Shown here piece by piece: positions 61,814 through 64,000 of a DNA stretch of 64,000 nucleotides (the first letter of the stretch is position 1; every line of letters starts with the position of its first letter). The DNA is from Cyanoderma ruficeps (Eukaryota > Chordata > Aves > Passeriformes > Timaliidae). The translations under genes were made by a program, and so were the position numbers. The notes under the pieces are model-generated. The model worked only from the letters and a program-made list of their open reading frames with translations, made no database searches and was not told the origin of the DNA. The DNA is taken from NCBI GenBank assembly GCA_008694505.1, contig VZDJ01000043.1, positions 207,421 through 271,420 of the forward strand. Reading direction: 5' to 3'.

Positions 61814-62054
61814 GGCTTGCCCAGGCTCGGGCTTTTTCAAGAGAGGCCCGTTGGGGCCGGTGTCTCCCGGGCCGGGGGAGGGGATGAGCACATGCCCAGT
61901 GCGGGGCCCCTATCGCAGTTTTTAGCAGCTGTAAAACACCCTGCTGCTCCCCTGTGGTAGGGAAGTTGGCTTGAGGCCTGGCCTTGGGCCTATGCCCTTT
62001 CTCCTGGCACGGGGAGGGGTTCCTGCCTTCCCTGCAGCCTTTGATTGCAGCTCC
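61814..62054 (+). repeat. GC-rich dispersed repeat, copy 3 of 3
   Basis: Same orientation and block order as 60942-61170. Its right half is closer to the inverted copy at 56036-56170, sharing the CTGTAAAACACCCTGCTGCTCCCC block. It lies between the truncated ITPRIPL1-like copy and the LTR that starts at 62132. Confidence 0.85.
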
Positions 62055-62131
62055 AAGCTGGGCCCTCCCGGCTTTTATCTTCATGATTCATTTTGATGTT
62101 TTAGACGGAGACAAAAGTCAACTGTTCCAAA

Positions 62132-62584
62132 TGTAACAAAAAAAGAGTGACGAGGCCTTAACTCCAAAGGTGGTGAAAGGCCAATCATTTATTGTTACAG
62201 AATGGCTACAGGAACAGGAGGCTGAGCTAAGCTCAGCCCCTCTAGGCAAGCCAGAGCAACCAATCACTTCTATATGGGCCACCCCTCGGTACAGTTTGTC
62301 CTTGAGAGTGAAGCATTGCTCAGCGCGGTCAGTCCCCTCTTATAGCTTCAGTCTCCTCATCGATTGGTCCATTTCCAATCCTTCCTAGGATTGGTGAATT
62401 TTCTGTGCTCTCGTTGGACTTTATCGGGGTGCTCTCTACACCAATCATTCTTGCCCGCCGTGACTTGATTGGTTGATTATATCCTCCAATGAAGGCTTTG
62501 GATTGTGGTCCCTGAGTTACCTGAAGGAGAGCAGAAGATTCCTTTCCCCCTCCCTGGTATTATGCCTTTAACAATCCCATTACA
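62132..62584 (-). mobile_element. Endogenous retrovirus LTR (solo or unpaired)
   Basis: On the minus strand the element starts TGTAATGGG and ends TTGTTACA, giving TGTAA/TTACA terminal inverted repeats over 453 bp. It contains at least four CCAAT or inverted CCAAT boxes in the U3 part. These are followed by a TATA-like CTATAAGAGGGG near 62338-62349, then CAATAAATGATTGG as poly(A) signal near 62190, and a T-rich end. This is the U3-R-U5 order of an LTR. No clear target-site duplication or primer-binding site was seen, and no second copy of the same LTR occurs in the window. It is therefore probably a solo or truncated element. The 72-codon plus frame at 62170-62388 is spurious. Confidence 0.78.
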
Positions 62585-63543
62585 ACTTTGACTGTGTTGG
62601 AAGTGCAACCGTACAGAGTCTCTGTAAACATTTGAAGCTATACATCGCAACACTAATCCACAATCATTGAACCATATTACAACTGCAAATATTTGTAACT
62701 CTACAAAACTGCCAGAACCACTTGAAAACTAGACACAGCTGCAAATAGAACTTGAACTTCCAGAACCAACAGGCCTATACACCTAGAAAAATGTTTCAAC
62801 CCTTTTTTGTATCCCTAACACAACTACAGGTTCTTCTCAGAGACGCAGCTCATCGTGGAATAACTGGATGTGATGCACGTATGAAAATACATTTTCACAA
62901 CTGCAAATCCATGGAGCAGCTCTCTTACCTCCCTGAATATTACAGTCCAGTGTCATCTTCTAACTTAGATCAAACTTTGTGGCTTGGACAGTCTGAAATT
63001 CTCCTAAATACGAAACACCAGAAATCCCAGTCAGTATTTGCTTTGGGAGCAATCAAGACAAAACATAACAAAAACCTTCAAAATTTTCAGGTTCGCTTAA
63101 TTGTTTGACAGTTACTAGAATGCACTTGAAAAAATTTAAAACGTTTTGGCAATTTACAGTCTGTTGGATCTCTTTCATCTAAACATGCCACCTGTGTGCT
63201 ATTGATAAATGAAGGCTGCTTCATGAGCATTCTTACAAGTTCTGCTTAACGAGTTTATAGTCGTCTATTTCTAAATACAAAGATAGAATCCATTTTTTTA
63301 ATATGTTACAGTGATTCTAAGATATTAATGCCTGTGCAACTTTTAGACAGAGTGAGCAGGCTTTTTGTCTTCCTGCTCAAGTATTATCATCAGCTAGCAA
63401 TTAACATTTACTAAGTGCTTTATTGAAACCACTTACTTGTGAGAGTACATTTTAAGTGAAAACATTTTTCCAGAACTTCTATTTCACAAAATTTTTCAAT
63501 TAAAGTCTTTTTTATGCATCCCTTCAGTCACAAAGGACAGCAA
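62585..63543. other. AT-rich spacer between two LTRs, no gene seen
   Basis: Composition returns to AT-rich. A 118-codon plus frame (62752-63108) overlaps no recognisable domain. If the two flanking minus-strand LTRs belonged to one provirus this would be its interior, but no gag, pol or env feature is present and the LTRs do not look alike. Confidence 0.5.
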
Positions 63544-64000
63544 TGTTGTGAATAACAATGCAAGATGTGCTAGGAAGTGACGCGTTTTCCCTCAAATCTC
63601 CGAAGCCCTGGCTAAGTCTAGGTGGAACTCCAGGCAAGGAGTGGGGAGCTGCCAAGGCATAGAATATGCCTAGGCAGGACCTCCAGGGTTGGCAACCCCA
63701 GGCCAAGGTAGTGAGTCACGTCCAGGAGCAGGGGAAAGAGAGGGAGGAGGCTCTCAGTGTGAGGTTCCAGCTACAGGTTTATTGCAGCTGAAAGGTTCAG
63801 GCAGACCAAGCAAGGATCAAGAGGAAACAGGGTCTTTTATGCAGGGGTGGAACAAGTGGTGGGTACAATACAGTAACCAATAACTGTCTCGTAGGGGAGG
63901 ATGACAGGGAGTAGCTTACAGATTGTGACCAATAAGGGAATAGAGAGGGAGGGCACAAAGCTGAGGAGCCAACAGGGTGTTGAGGAGAGTAGAACTTGCT
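63544..64000 (-). mobile_element. Second endogenous retrovirus LTR, running off the window end
   Basis: The minus strand contains inverted CCAAT motifs (TTATTGGTCAC and TTATTGGTTAC), a TATA-like GCATAAAAGACCC near 63833-63845, a CTGCAATAAACCTG poly(A) signal near 63778-63791, and a GT/CT-rich downstream part. A plausible 3' end TTCACAACA lies at 63544. The 5' boundary is outside the window. The arrangement is typical of an avian retroviral LTR. It differs in sequence from the LTR at 62132-62584. Confidence 0.65.

Noticed and set aside
61604..62084. Overlapping frames of 95 and 114 codons on the minus strand
   Set aside because: They run through CR1 and GC-rich repeat sequence in frames unrelated to the gene family.
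62132..64000. The two right-hand LTRs as a pair bounding one provirus
   Set aside because: Their sequences and signals differ and the interval between them has no retroviral coding motif.
1..64000. CRISPR arrays, tRNA, rRNA or bacterial-type operons
   Set aside because: No regularly spaced direct repeats, cloverleaf signatures or operon-like gene packing were seen; the sequence is vertebrate nuclear DNA.

Overview
The window is vertebrate nuclear DNA, most likely from a bird and possibly a songbird. The main reasons are several CR1 LINE 3' ends (including the variant ending in octamers like ATTCTATG), retroviral LTRs of avian style, and an ITPRIPL1-like gene, a family I know to be multi-copy in passerines. 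There is no bacterial-type gene organisation. Nearly all open frames in the first 55.9 kb are short, lie on both strands, and look like chance frames or translated repeats.

Positions 1 to about 55,900 are AT-rich, gene-poor DNA, either intergenic or deep intronic. What can be supported there is CR1 remnants (near 13.1, 14.0-14.7, 19.3, 25.9 and probably 36.1 kb), homopolymers and microsatellites, one 307-base assembly gap inside a (TTCC)n array (26,033-26,339), and a long G/A-only tract (44.77-45.05 kb). I found no convincing exon in this part. One 255-codon open frame at 24.35-25.12 kb is unexplained.

From about 55.9 to 62.6 kb the composition turns GC-rich and the content becomes dense. 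In order it holds: an inverted copy of a GC-rich repeat; a decayed gag region of a gammaretrovirus-like endogenous retrovirus (minus strand); an ITPRIPL1-like gene on the minus strand with good splice sites, where a CR1 3' end abuts the last exon; a possible LTR; a second copy of the GC-rich repeat; a 10-bp minisatellite; a truncated, frameshifted second ITPRIPL1-like copy carrying the same CR1 junction; a third GC-rich repeat copy; and a minus-strand LTR with several CCAAT boxes. The window ends inside another minus-strand LTR.

The most interesting point is the ITPRIPL1-like pair. The predicted intron of copy 1 runs from a strong GTGAGC donor to an acceptor lying exactly at the CR1 3' terminus, and copy 2 keeps the same CR1/exon junction. 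This suggests that the CR1 insertion came before the local duplication and may have created or reshaped an intron. Copy 1 is truncated relative to the family (307 codons predicted), so whether it makes a protein is uncertain.
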